DNA from: JADJNW01 sp964523725
GTDB taxonomy: Bacteria; Bacteroidota; Bacteroidia; Chitinophagales; Saprospiraceae
Reading direction: 5' to 3'
DNA: 64,000 nt
Assembly (NCBI GenBank): GCA_964523725.1
Contig: CAZGAU010000005.1
Location: forward strand, 1 to 64,000
The position numbers were made by a program, and so were the translations under genes. Shown here one piece after another: positions 1 through 7,885 of the stretch (the first letter of the stretch is position 1; each line of letters begins with the position of its first letter). Below the pieces are notes generated by a model. The model did not search any database. It saw nothing but the letters and a program-made list of their open reading frames with translations, and was not told the DNA's origin.

Positions 1-10
1 TTAGGGAGCA

Positions 11-451
11 TTATCTCATATACATTGTTGTAGCCAGTTTTTCCCTGTATTTTTCGACCAATGCACTCGCAAAAGCTGCTTTGTCATTCCGCAGTAATTC
101 CATTGATTCTCCATTTACGATGGTTGGATGGATGTCCCTAAGGTGATTATCACTCCAGGTTGCCAGTTCTACAAGTATAGGTGTCAAAGCCAGTCCCTTA
201 TCAGTTAAAAGATAGAGGCTGGTCTTTTTATTATCCGGTCGTTTTGTTTTGATGATAATTCCCACCTCCTCCAGCAGCTTGAGTTTGGCAGAAAGAATAT
301 TGGTCGCAATGGCTTCCTCACTTTCCGTAAAGTCCTTAAAGGTCTCTTTGCCTTCGATGAGCATTTGCTTTACGATAACCAACATCCACTTGTCACCTAC
401 AACATCCAAGGCTGAAGTAAACGGGCAATTACATCTGAAATCCTGTCGCAT
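11..451 (-). CDS. HxlR-family winged-helix transcriptional regulator
   Basis: The 146-residue protein has the HxlR layout: an N-terminal Cys-Asn-Cys-Pro (C7, C9) just before the helix carrying the GDKW signature, then a winged helix ending near residue 100. HxlR proteins such as YodB, HypR and QorR bind DNA as dimers and often sense quinones or electrophiles through the N-terminal Cys; redox sensing here is inferred. The gene is divergent from an operon ending in a short-chain dehydrogenase, the usual target arrangement. The 129-bp shared intergenic region has two identical 17-bp repeats that are good operator candidates. Family call is firm, ligand unknown. Confidence 0.93.
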   Translation of the reverse strand: MRQDFRCNCPFTSALDVVGDKWMLVIVKQMLIEGKETFKDFTESEEAIATNILSAKLKLLEEVGIIIKTKRPDNKKTSLYLLTDKGLALTPILVELATWSDNHLRDIHPTIVNGESMELLRNDKAAFASALVEKYREKLATTMYMR

Positions 452-468
452 ATGTTAACGTTCTATTA

Positions 469-515
469 AATATTACTTGCAAATTGAAATTAATTTCCAA
501 TATTACTTGCAAATT
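469..515. promoter_or_regulatory. Direct-repeat operator candidate for the HxlR regulator
   Basis: AATATTACTTGCAAATT occurs twice without mismatch, at 469-485 and 499-515, start to start 30 bp, about three helical turns. The copies lie between the divergent HxlR gene and the SnoaL operon, and the downstream copy overlaps the putative -33 element of the operon promoter. Repression by the adjacent HxlR protein is inferred from position. Confidence 0.6.
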
Positions 516-536
516 AAAAGTTATTCCGTATTTTTG
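507..536 (+). promoter_or_regulatory. Bacteroidota-type promoter of the SnoaL-SDR operon
   Basis: TTG at 507-509 and TATTTTTG at 529-536 match the -33 and -7 (TAnnTTTG) elements with a 19-bp spacer. Transcription would start near 543, about 38 nt before the ATG at 581. The -33 element lies inside the second 17-bp repeat. Confidence 0.6.
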
Positions 537-580
537 CTTGCGAAACAAAAGTAATAATTATTCGTCAAACGACAAAATCA

Positions 581-1465
581 ATGAGAAAAGTAATCGGCGT
601 ATTTCTGCTATTAGGTATGCTCGCTTCCTGTGGCATCAATAAAACAACATCAACAAGCGAGGTAAATTCATCAAAAACAATGAGTAACAAACAAATCGTA
701 GGCGCTTTCTTAGGTGCTGTAGCCAAGCAAGATGTAGAAACCATGCGCAAATTTGCCAATGCGGATTACATTCAGCACAATCCGTTTGTTCCTACAGGAC
801 TTGAGCCTTTTATCGGATTACTTCCAGTTTTAAAAGAACATGGAACCTATGCCGAAAACGTGCGACTATTTCAAGATGGCAACTATGTGTTTATGCACAA
901 CATCTGGAAAAACGCCAAACCTTTTGGGGCGGATGAAATGGTAGCATTTGATATTATCCGTGTAGACAAAAACGGCAAAGTAGCCGAACATTGGGACGCG
1001 ATGACCGCATTGGTAAAAGAAACTGCCAGTGGAAGGTCTCAAACCGATGGACCTGCCACCGTTGAAGACTTAGACAAAACCGAAGCGAATAAAGCATTAG
1101 CTGTTGCCCTCATTGAAGATGTTTTAATGGGTAAAAACCCAAGTAAGATCACCGAATACATTAGTGCCGAAGAATATCACCAACACAACCCACAAATAAA
1201 AGATGGATTGAGTGGCATTGTAGAAGCCGTACAATACCTCACTTCACAAAACAACATGTTCAAGTACACCAAAATCCACAAGGTATTGGGTGAAGGAAAT
1301 TTTGTGCTTACGGTGAGTGAAGGCGAGTGGAAAGGAGGTAAACCACACGCGTTTTACGACTTATTCCGAATGAAAGCGGGTAAGATTGTAGAGCATTGGG
1401 ATGTGATTCAAGCCATTCCTACTACGGGATTGGCGAACAATAATGGCATGTTCGGAGGATTTTAA
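581..1465 (+). CDS. Lipoprotein with two tandem SnoaL-like (NTF2-fold) domains
   Basis: A lipoprotein signal peptide with lipobox LASC (Cys17) is followed by two homologous halves, about residues 33-155 and 165-285. Each half has a Gln-His-Asn-Pro segment early and a His-Trp-Asp segment late, so the protein looks like an internal duplication of a SnoaL-like domain. Such domains are small alpha+beta cones that bind or isomerise small hydrophobic molecules; the substrate cannot be read from sequence. It is first in the operon with a membrane protein and an SDR, opposite the HxlR regulator, suggesting a detoxification or stress role. The ATG at 581 sits well after the promoter. Confidence 0.85.
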   Translation: MRKVIGVFLLLGMLASCGINKTTSTSEVNSSKTMSNKQIVGAFLGAVAKQDVETMRKFANADYIQHNPFVPTGLEPFIGLLPVLKEHGTYAENVRLFQDGNYVFMHNIWKNAKPFGADEMVAFDIIRVDKNGKVAEHWDAMTALVKETASGRSQTDGPATVEDLDKTEANKALAVALIEDVLMGKNPSKITEYISAEEYHQHNPQIKDGLSGIVEAVQYLTSQNNMFKYTKIHKVLGEGNFVLTVSEGEWKGGKPHAFYDLFRMKAGKIVEHWDVIQAIPTTGLANNNGMFGGF

Positions 1466-1498
1466 TAATAACCGTTAACACCAATAACAAGAGTAATC

Positions 1499-2032
1499 AT
1501 GACTGAAAATTCAATTTCTACACTCGCTCTGGTACTGTGTATGATACCAGGCATTCTTCACTCATTGGAAGTAGCTTTTCCCATGTTGGCTCGTTTGATT
1601 GTCAATTATGTACTTCCATTGTTTGAACCGGGCTTGCCCAAGGGTAAGCATCAAATGACTGCGCATGAGCAGACGGCGATGCTGGATGCAGCCATTGCAG
1701 CTGCGCCAGAAGGGAAGAAAACAGCAGCGAAAGATTACATATTTCTCCTACTTTTTGAACAACGCCAAAATTCTCTGGCTTTATGGGCGGTTATAGCCGG
1801 CATCATTTACGCCTGGCAGCTGCCCTTGGATGAGCGTGCTACGCTGCATTTCTTATTAATAGTGATGTCTGCATTGTTTATGCTGATCAATGCCAATCAT
1901 GCGGGTATTCCTTTTTTGGGTCACCACCCGAAAGTATCCAGAAATGGTCGAAATGTAGGTATCGTGTTTGTTCCTTTCTGGCTCGCTTCAACGGTGCTTA
2001 ATTATTTAGCTTTTACTTATGCTTCTAATTAA
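1499..2032 (+). CDS. Four-helix integral membrane protein of unknown function
   Basis: The 177-residue protein has about four hydrophobic helices (residues 8-32, 94-112, 119-140 and 153-173) and a soluble loop between the first two. I do not recognise the family. It lies 33 bp after the SnoaL lipoprotein gene and 36 bp before the SDR gene, so it is almost certainly co-transcribed with both. A His at the end of helix 1 and another His-Ala-Gly near helix 3 are the only polar residues in the membrane that stand out. Confidence 0.75.
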   Translation: MTENSISTLALVLCMIPGILHSLEVAFPMLARLIVNYVLPLFEPGLPKGKHQMTAHEQTAMLDAAIAAAPEGKKTAAKDYIFLLLFEQRQNSLALWAVIAGIIYAWQLPLDERATLHFLLIVMSALFMLINANHAGIPFLGHHPKVSRNGRNVGIVFVPFWLASTVLNYLAFTYASN

Positions 2033-2068
2033 CCACACATTTTTAATCAATTTCAAAATAAAATAAAA

Positions 2069-2938
2069 TTGAAAAATATAATCATCACCGGAAGCAGCAA
2101 CGGATTTGGCTTAAAAGCCGCTAAAGACTTTGCTGATAGAGGCTATCAAGTTTTTGCTACCATGCGTAATCCTGATGGAAAAAATGCAGCAGCAAAAGCC
2201 GAATTAGAAGCACATTCTGCCCACATCAAAGTGGTGGATATGGATGTTACCAACGATGCATCTGTAAAAGAAGCGATGGCAAGTATCCTTGCAGAAGCAG
2301 GAAATATTGACATCCTCATCAACAATGCCGGGATTATGTACCTGGGCATAACCGAAGCTTTTAGCGTGGCTCAGGCACACCAGCAGATGGAAACCAACTA
2401 TTATGGCGCGATTAGAGTCATGCAAGCGGTTTTACCTTCCATGCGTAAAGCGGGTTCAGGCTTAATCATCAATACCTCTTCGTTGGTGGGTCGTATGTCG
2501 CCGCCATTTTTTGGCACCTATACCGCCACCAAACACGCCTTAGAAGGCTACGCACAAGCGTTACGCTACGAGGTGTCTCCTTTTGGAGTTGATATTGTCA
2601 TAGTAGAGCCAGGTCCATTTGGCACAGGATTATTGGCATCAGGTCAAGCTCCTGCACATAATGAAATTTTACAAACTTATGGCGAATTAGCTGGGGTTCC
2701 AACCGCAATGGGCGAAAATTTTGCTCAAATGTTACAAAGCGAAAATGCCCCCGACCCACAATGGGTAGTGGATGCGTATTTGAAATTAGCTGATTTGCCA
2801 TTTGGAAGTCGTCCTACAAGAACGGTTGTCGGTATCACTTGGGGTACTGACGAAATCAATACACTAACACAACCTATTCAAGACAGAATTTTGAAAGAAA
2901 TGCAACTCGACACAGTTTTGGGTGGTGTTTCTGCTTAA
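2069..2938 (+). CDS. Short-chain dehydrogenase/reductase (classical SDR), TTG start
   Basis: The protein has the cofactor motif TGSSNGFG (residues 7-14), NNAG (85-88), a catalytic Ser near 138 and YTATK (151-155), all in classical SDR order; 289 residues fits the family. It should use NAD(P)(H) to oxidise or reduce an alcohol/carbonyl. The only start that keeps the N-terminal beta strand is TTG at 2069. It is last in the HxlR-linked operon and is followed by an intrinsic terminator. HxlR/SDR pairings often deal with quinones or reactive carbonyls, but the substrate here is unknown. Confidence 0.93.
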   Translation: MKNIIITGSSNGFGLKAAKDFADRGYQVFATMRNPDGKNAAAKAELEAHSAHIKVVDMDVTNDASVKEAMASILAEAGNIDILINNAGIMYLGITEAFSVAQAHQQMETNYYGAIRVMQAVLPSMRKAGSGLIINTSSLVGRMSPPFFGTYTATKHALEGYAQALRYEVSPFGVDIVIVEPGPFGTGLLASGQAPAHNEILQTYGELAGVPTAMGENFAQMLQSENAPDPQWVVDAYLKLADLPFGSRPTRTVVGITWGTDEINTLTQPIQDRILKEMQLDTVLGGVSA

Positions 2939-2967
2939 TCATTGAACGTACTTTCAATTTAATAAAG

Positions 2968-3000
2968 TCACAAGAGTTTCGGTTCTTGTGATTTTTTTTT
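2968..3000 (+). terminator. Intrinsic terminator of the SDR operon
   Basis: TCACAAGA (2968-2975) pairs with TCTTGTGA (2984-2991) across an 8-nt loop and is followed by nine T (2992-3000), 30 bp after the SDR stop codon. Confidence 0.85.
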
Positions 3001-3062
3001 GTAAAGTATTTTTTAGTGCCGTTTCGTCCTAAAATTGGCTACAACGGTCGGTGTATGTGGCG

Positions 3063-3081
3063 TAGCTGCGTTTAGCAGCTA
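3063..3081. repeat. Short intergenic hairpin
   Basis: TAGCTGC (3063-3069) and GCAGCTA (3075-3081) form a 7-bp stem with a 5-nt loop in the 326-bp gap between the SDR terminator and arcA. There is no T tract. The surrounding segment 3040-3120 resembles intergenic filler left beside gained or lost genes; no function is assigned. Confidence 0.4.
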
Positions 3082-3125
3082 TGAACATCATAAAAGCAGC
3101 AGAATTTAATTTACACTGCCGAAAC

Positions 3126-3197
3126 AAACGCACGGTAGTTTTTTGCAAACGCACGCTTGCTGGAAGTAAACGCACGCATTGAACTGGCGGATGCACG
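3126..3197. repeat. Four-unit intergenic array with exact 21-bp period
   Basis: AAACGCACG begins at 3126, 3147 and 3168, and a diverged copy GGATGCACG begins at 3189, so four starts are exactly 21 bp apart. In each unit about 9-10 bp are conserved and the other 11-12 bp differ, so this is not a simple tandem duplication. It lies in the gap before the 3' end of arcA (2939-3264). The rest of that gap holds the SDR terminator, a small hairpin and, at 3198-3264, a low-complexity run of CAAC/TTAAAC words; no ORF fits. Confidence 0.7.
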
Positions 3198-3264
3198 CTC
3201 CAACTTCAAACCTTTGAACTTCAAACTCCAACCTTAAACTATTAAACTTTCCAACCTCCAACTT

Positions 3265-4557
3265 TTAAACGCTTTCCCGCTCAATTGGGCAGGTCATGCA
3301 ATGCGAGCCGCCCCGCGCGCGCGAAAGTTCATTGGAAGGTAAGGTAATGATCGTGTTCTCCAGCTTTTGCGGATCCAGTCTGCCTTCTTTGTAAGCCTTT
3401 AGAAAATCATAGGCATGCAGGATGGTGTAACCCGCCGCCTGGAAAGCTTCTTCGGTTTGCACATTGCGGTCGTAAGTGATGGCTACGCCGGGCTTGATCG
3501 CCACGAGATTGCAACCGTCTGTCCATTGCTCGCGCTCCTGGTAGGGCGATTCACCATTGCCACTGAGGATAAAACGCATGTTGGGGTTGATCTCTTCAAG
3601 CATAAAGTCCCTGATCGAATGGTAGAAGCCGGGCTTGCCCTGTTGGCGATGTACTTCCACATTGGAGGCGAGTCCGTCAATCACGATCGGCTTGAATGCC
3701 ACCGTGTGATCCTGTCTGATCTGTGTGAAAATGGTATCGATGTGCATGTAGGAGCGATCGTTGGGGATGTTGATCTGCACGACATTCTTGACCACGTTTT
3801 TTTCAAACAATACATCGCGCAAAGAGCGGATGGCGTGCGCGGTGGTGCGTTCGCTACAGCCGATGAGCAGATAATCTTTGTTGATGATCATCATATCTCC
3901 GCCTTCGATGGAGATCATTTCGCCGCGTTTGGAAGGCGGAAACTCTTCTACTTTGTTCATATTGATCACCCGGCCTTCCTCGCGCAGGCGTGCAAAGATA
4001 GGATGCGCCCAACAAATAAAGCGGGTGAGGAAGTTTTCGCGGAAACGCGCTTCCTTGGCGGCTTTGGTCACGACTACATGGTCGTTGACGGTTACCGCGA
4101 TGTCGCGGGTGAAGATGAAATTCGGGATGGGGTCAAATAACACCCGGTCATCATCAGCGTAATAGCCGGAGATCAGGACTTCCGCGAGTTTTTCGTCATC
4201 CAGATCGAGGAGCATGTCTTCGTAACTGGTGGGTAATTCTTCGTAATCCACGATGAGATGGATCATTTCCTTGCGGCTTTCGTCGCCGGATTGGAGAGCT
4301 TCGATGAGCAATTGTCTGGTTTGCAATACATTTTCTTCCCCGATGAATGCTTTCAGGATACTGGTAAAAACGTCGTGTTCGGCCTGCATTTGCGGCAGGT
4401 AAACGATGTCGTCAAATAATAATTCTTCGGCGTCTTTCGGGGAAATACGTGAAATGCCTTCGTCCGGGCGGTGTACGATCACGCGTTTCAGCATTCCGAT
4501 TTCTGAGGATACGTGTACTTTGCTGTTGGTCATATGGTTAGGTTTATTTTGCCCCAT
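3265..4557 (-). CDS. arcA: Arginine deiminase
   Basis: Hydrolyses L-arginine to citrulline and ammonia. Guanidino-modifying superfamily motifs are present in order: FTRD (149-152), EGGD (218-221), a His in MHID (272) and the catalytic Cys in GGSHCMTCP (Cys420). At 430 residues it is slightly longer than usual; starting at Met9 (ATG at 4533) would give 422 residues and is possible. No ornithine carbamoyltransferase, carbamate kinase or antiporter gene is nearby, so this is not a standard arc operon. Use in arginine catabolism or pH homeostasis is inferred. Confidence 0.93.
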   Translation of the reverse strand: MGQNKPNHMTNSKVHVSSEIGMLKRVIVHRPDEGISRISPKDAEELLFDDIVYLPQMQAEHDVFTSILKAFIGEENVLQTRQLLIEALQSGDESRKEMIHLIVDYEELPTSYEDMLLDLDDEKLAEVLISGYYADDDRVLFDPIPNFIFTRDIAVTVNDHVVVTKAAKEARFRENFLTRFICWAHPIFARLREEGRVINMNKVEEFPPSKRGEMISIEGGDMMIINKDYLLIGCSERTTAHAIRSLRDVLFEKNVVKNVVQINIPNDRSYMHIDTIFTQIRQDHTVAFKPIVIDGLASNVEVHRQQGKPGFYHSIRDFMLEEINPNMRFILSGNGESPYQEREQWTDGCNLVAIKPGVAITYDRNVQTEEAFQAAGYTILHAYDFLKAYKEGRLDPQKLENTIITLPSNELSRARGGSHCMTCPIERESV

Positions 4558-4635
4558 GGTTTTCTGGTTTCATGGGCTCAAAGTATTAATCATTTAAAAA
4601 TGAAACAATGCAACACGGAAGCCGTGCAACCATGT

Positions 4636-5085
4636 TTATTTATTCGTCCAAAAATAAAAATTTACTGAATTTTCCAATTCAAATCCGGTGGCCGGATATA
4701 ATTGATTTCCGATGTGATTGTCTTTGGTGGTTTCCAGCAGTAGCCCCGCGGCATTGGTTTCCCTTGCCAGTTCCTTGCAGCGCTCGATCAGTTGTTTGGA
4801 AACACCCTTACCCCGGTGTTCCGGTTTGACATAAAGATCATTGAGTATCCAGAGCCGCTGCATCCGCGTGGAAGAATAGGAGGGGTATAATTGCGTAAAT
4901 CCAACAAATTCGCCGTCAGGGGTTTGGGCTAAATAAATGATGGAGTCTTTTCGGTCAAAAATACCTTTGAGAAACTTGCCAGCGCCTTCGGGATCGGAGG
5001 CTTTTTTGTAAAACACGCGATAAGCATCGAACAGGGGAACGAGTGCGTCGAGGTGTTTTGATGCTGCCTGGATGATTGTAATCAT
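4636..5085 (-). CDS. GNAT-family N-acetyltransferase
   Basis: A 149-residue acetyl-CoA-dependent acyltransferase. The acetyl-CoA pyrophosphate loop reads HRGKGVSKQL after the YVKP strand, typical of GNAT motif A, followed by the NAAGLLLETTKDN region and the C-terminal Tyr-Pro-Ala-Thr-Gly-Phe signature. The start is placed at the ATG at 5085 because the in-frame extension to 5142 reads through a GTTGAA-type intergenic tract and has no GNAT similarity. Substrate unknown. It stands alone between arcA and the FAD oxidoreductase. Confidence 0.88.
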   Translation of the reverse strand: MITIIQAASKHLDALVPLFDAYRVFYKKASDPEGAGKFLKGIFDRKDSIIYLAQTPDGEFVGFTQLYPSYSSTRMQRLWILNDLYVKPEHRGKGVSKQLIERCKELARETNAAGLLLETTKDNHIGNQLYPATGFELENSVNFYFWTNK

Positions 5086-5141
5086 GGTTGATCGGTTGAA
5101 GGGTTGAAATGTTGATACAGAAAACAGTTTATTTGAGACCA

Positions 5142-6284
5142 TTAATGGATCAACTTTTCAACTTCGTATATGGAATTGATCTTACCGGCAAATATGCAAT
5201 AAAAACGTGGATTTTCCCGCAAAATGGAAATTTCGGTGGGGCGGCCGTCGTCGATATAATTGGCTTTCAATTTCGACTTAATAGTGAAAAGCGAAGAAAA
5301 GTATTGGAAATCAATATTTTCGGAGAAATACTGCTTCATTTGAGACAACATTTTTCGATAGCTTGATTCGGGTTGTGCCGGACAGTTGTTGCAATTGGCA
5401 GGAAAATCGGGCCGGCAGTTGGTATTGATTTGCTGACAGTTGAAAGTGGGAAGGTTATCATATGATACCTTGTGATGCGTGTAAGCCACGGAGGACAGGG
5501 ACAGCAATCCAGATAATCCGTAGGGCATCATAGAGCCAAACGGTCCGTCCATGACGGTGAGCCCGAGATTTTTAACCTGAGGTGAGGTAACAAACGCAAT
5601 CTCCGAGATTTCGTGCATGAGTTGAATATCGGAAACACCGAAGAGCCGGTTGATGGCGTTGCTGCCGGAGTAGGTAGCGTTGATGACTTGCGCAGATGCG
5701 AGATGCCAGATGTCAGATGCCTGCCGGTGGACGTCAATAATCCATTGATTTTGCTGGGTTTCAGCTGCAAATACTTCTGAAGATGTAAAAACTGTAATAT
5801 TTTTTTCCCCAGATATTTTTTGCTTATAATATTCTGCGATTAAAAAAGGATCAAATGAATATTCTACCGTTTTGTATAATGCCTCGATCCGGTTGAAATT
5901 AAAAAGCGGATGATCGCAGATGCGCTCGCAGGGGATGTGGATGTATTCGCAGAAGCGCTCGAATTGCTGGGCATCGGTGAAAGAACCAAATTTGTCGATT
6001 GCGTAGTATTTCTCGAAATGGAAGTTGATAAAATCCTGATGTTCAGCGGTAAAGCGGGCTTTATTGTCGTCCGACATGAGGGCGGTCGCTACGCTGCGCG
6101 GATAATGATAGCCTCCGTGCAGCCGTGCCTGATTCACGATGGACGCTTTTTTGAATAGCTCTGCCTCTTTTTCGATGATACAAACCCGCTGTCCCCGCTT
6201 CGCCAGGTACAGAGCCGCATACGCACCAAAAATGCCACCGCCGATCACCACCGTATCAAAATATTCTCTTTGCATTCTCTTCAC
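5142..6284 (-). CDS. FAD-dependent oxidoreductase (DAO family)
   Basis: The 380-residue protein opens with a beta-alpha-beta dinucleotide fold, VVIGGGIFGAYAAL followed by an acidic EKE at the end of the second strand, and a QARLHGGYHYPRS segment as in D-amino-acid-oxidase/glycerol-3-phosphate-dehydrogenase-like flavoproteins. A Cys-rich stretch (Cys-x2-Asn-Cys near residue 298) is unusual. It starts 2 bp after the aldo/keto reductase gene ends, so the two are translationally linked and may act on consecutive steps of one small-molecule or sugar modification. Substrate unknown. Confidence 0.85.
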   Translation of the reverse strand: MKRMQREYFDTVVIGGGIFGAYAALYLAKRGQRVCIIEKEAELFKKASIVNQARLHGGYHYPRSVATALMSDDNKARFTAEHQDFINFHFEKYYAIDKFGSFTDAQQFERFCEYIHIPCERICDHPLFNFNRIEALYKTVEYSFDPFLIAEYYKQKISGEKNITVFTSSEVFAAETQQNQWIIDVHRQASDIWHLASAQVINATYSGSNAINRLFGVSDIQLMHEISEIAFVTSPQVKNLGLTVMDGPFGSMMPYGLSGLLSLSSVAYTHHKVSYDNLPTFNCQQINTNCRPDFPANCNNCPAQPESSYRKMLSQMKQYFSENIDFQYFSSLFTIKSKLKANYIDDGRPTEISILRENPRFYCIFAGKINSIYEVEKLIH

Positions 6285-6286
6285 AT

Positions 6287-7213
6287 TCAGGCATTTGAAG
6301 TAAGCTTTTGCAAGCTTGAAAACACATCTGCGTAGTCGTAACGTTGAAGCTGCTCAAAAAATTCCACGGTGTCCGCCAATTGTTCTGATTTCGAAGGACC
6401 TATGAGAATGCTGGCCACGTCTGGGCTGTACCAGGACAAAATCATTCCGAGATGGTTCATTTTACTCAATTTCGGGCGATCTGGCACTTGGTTAGCTTCG
6501 GTCAAAATTTGCCGCAATGGCACTGCGATGGGATGTTCGGCGGCTACGTCTCCGCCTCGGGCTTTGAGCGAGCTGCCTGTTCTGTAATCTTCAGGATTTA
6601 ATTTGATGCCGCCGGCATTAATGCCATATGTAATAAATCTTCTTTTTCCATGAAAAAATTGATATTTTTGATAATCTGATTGTAATAAATTGTGTTTAAT
6701 TTGAATAAAAAAATCAAACTGGAAGGTTTTATTTAGTTGCGCATAAAGTTCCGGATGGCGAATGCCGGAGAGTCCGGTCTGCAAGTTATGGGCACGCACG
6801 ATCTCAAAGGCTTCCAGCGTTTGCCGGATTTCGTTGCTATCATCGCGATTATCCCAGTGGATCATGAACATGGCGAGGTTGGAGCCATATTTAAAACGGT
6901 ATTCATCCAGGTTCATCAGGATAAAGCTCTTGCTCAGGTTGTGTTCGGGGCTGCGCATGTTGTTAATGCTGCCGATTTTTACGATGACTTCCAAATCCTT
7001 GACTCCGTGAGTTTTAATCCATTCGAGTAAAATATTTTCTGCTTTGCGGAAATCTTCGGGACGTTTATTGATCGGGTAGTTGGTGGCTGTGTCTATTTGG
7101 CGAAAGCCAGATGCATAGAAATGATCCAGCAGTTCAAAACAGGTTTTTTCGGGGATTGTCCAGCCCCACATGGCGGTGCCGAGGGTTAGCATTTCATGAT
7201 TTTCTTGTTTCAT
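6287..7213 (-). CDS. Aldo/keto reductase family protein
   Basis: A 308-residue TIM-barrel NAD(P)H oxidoreductase. The AKR tetrad is visible: Asp and Tyr in IDTATNYP, Lys in VIVKIG and His in MIHWDN. The C-terminal part has the SKSEQLADT cofactor-binding segment. It is the first gene of a two-gene operon with the FAD oxidoreductase (2-bp gap). The start at 7213 is used; Met8 is an alternative. Its partner suggests a dedicated biosynthetic or catabolic pair, but no pathway gene nearby settles it. Confidence 0.87.
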   Translation of the reverse strand: MKQENHEMLTLGTAMWGWTIPEKTCFELLDHFYASGFRQIDTATNYPINKRPEDFRKAENILLEWIKTHGVKDLEVIVKIGSINNMRSPEHNLSKSFILMNLDEYRFKYGSNLAMFMIHWDNRDDSNEIRQTLEAFEIVRAHNLQTGLSGIRHPELYAQLNKTFQFDFFIQIKHNLLQSDYQKYQFFHGKRRFITYGINAGGIKLNPEDYRTGSSLKARGGDVAAEHPIAVPLRQILTEANQVPDRPKLSKMNHLGMILSWYSPDVASILIGPSKSEQLADTVEFFEQLQRYDYADVFSSLQKLTSNA

Positions 7214-7315
7214 GGTTTTCTTGTTTCGCTTGGTCTGTCGTAATGATGATTCTGACGATAAATTTCAGTAAGATTCCAAAATTAGGGCTAAATTTCATGA
7301 TTTAAAATCAATACC

Positions 7316-7741
7316 ATGATCGATAAAATTAAACAAACAATCAAAGAACTATCAGAAGCCGTTCAGGAACAAGCTTCTACCTTTGGCGCCGGTGCAAAAG
7401 AAAAGAGCTATGAAATCATTGAAGACTGGTTACAGATTTTCCCGAAACTGGAATTGTACAAGCTGAAAATTACGAGTTTTTCCTTGGGCGTGGCGATTAG
7501 CCCTTCGCTGGAGGTAGAGCTCGTGGGGGATCACAAGGATTTCACGCCGGAGCGTTTGCAGGAAATTCTGGCAGAAACGAAAGGCAGTACCGGGCTTCAT
7601 CTGGTTTTTAATACCATCAAAACCGCGTACTCACTACATCGCCGGACTTATGCCACCTTAAGTGATCCTTTGATTGTAAAAATTAAAATCAGGATATCTC
7701 CGGAAGTGCGCGTATTCATCGGGGAGCCGCTGATTCAGTAA
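7316..7741 (+). CDS. Conserved hypothetical protein, 141 residues
   Basis: An amphipathic N-terminal helix region (residues 1-45) is followed by a strand-rich core with charged residues. There is no signal peptide, membrane segment or motif that I recognise. Good codon structure and no competing ORF support it as real. It is divergent from the aldo/keto reductase gene with a 102-bp gap. Confidence 0.65.
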   Translation: MIDKIKQTIKELSEAVQEQASTFGAGAKEKSYEIIEDWLQIFPKLELYKLKITSFSLGVAISPSLEVELVGDHKDFTPERLQEILAETKGSTGLHLVFNTIKTAYSLHRRTYATLSDPLIVKIKIRISPEVRVFIGEPLIQ

Positions 7742-7789
7742 ATCAATGTTTCGGGAATGTGAATATTTCCGGGTTTTTATAGGAAGGAG

Positions 7790-7820
7790 TTGAACCATAT
7801 TGGAATAGTTCATAACTTTG
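7790..7820 (+). promoter_or_regulatory. Bacteroidota-type promoter of the SWIM/rlmH operon
   Basis: TTG (7790-7792), a 20-bp spacer and TAACTTTG (7813-7820), a perfect -7 element, precede the ATG at 7886. The predicted leader is about 60 nt. Confidence 0.65.
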
Positions 7821-7885
7821 ACTATTTGGGTATTTACAAACCTCTTTTACATTAAAGTGTTCTAAATATTTACCAGCGTATAAAT

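Noticed and set aside
3040..3120. Integron attC site
   Set aside because: A short hairpin is present but no paired R/L boxes and no integrase gene were found.
3415..4140. 241-codon plus-strand ORF
   Set aside because: It is antisense to arcA, whose motifs are complete, and the translated product has no recognisable features.
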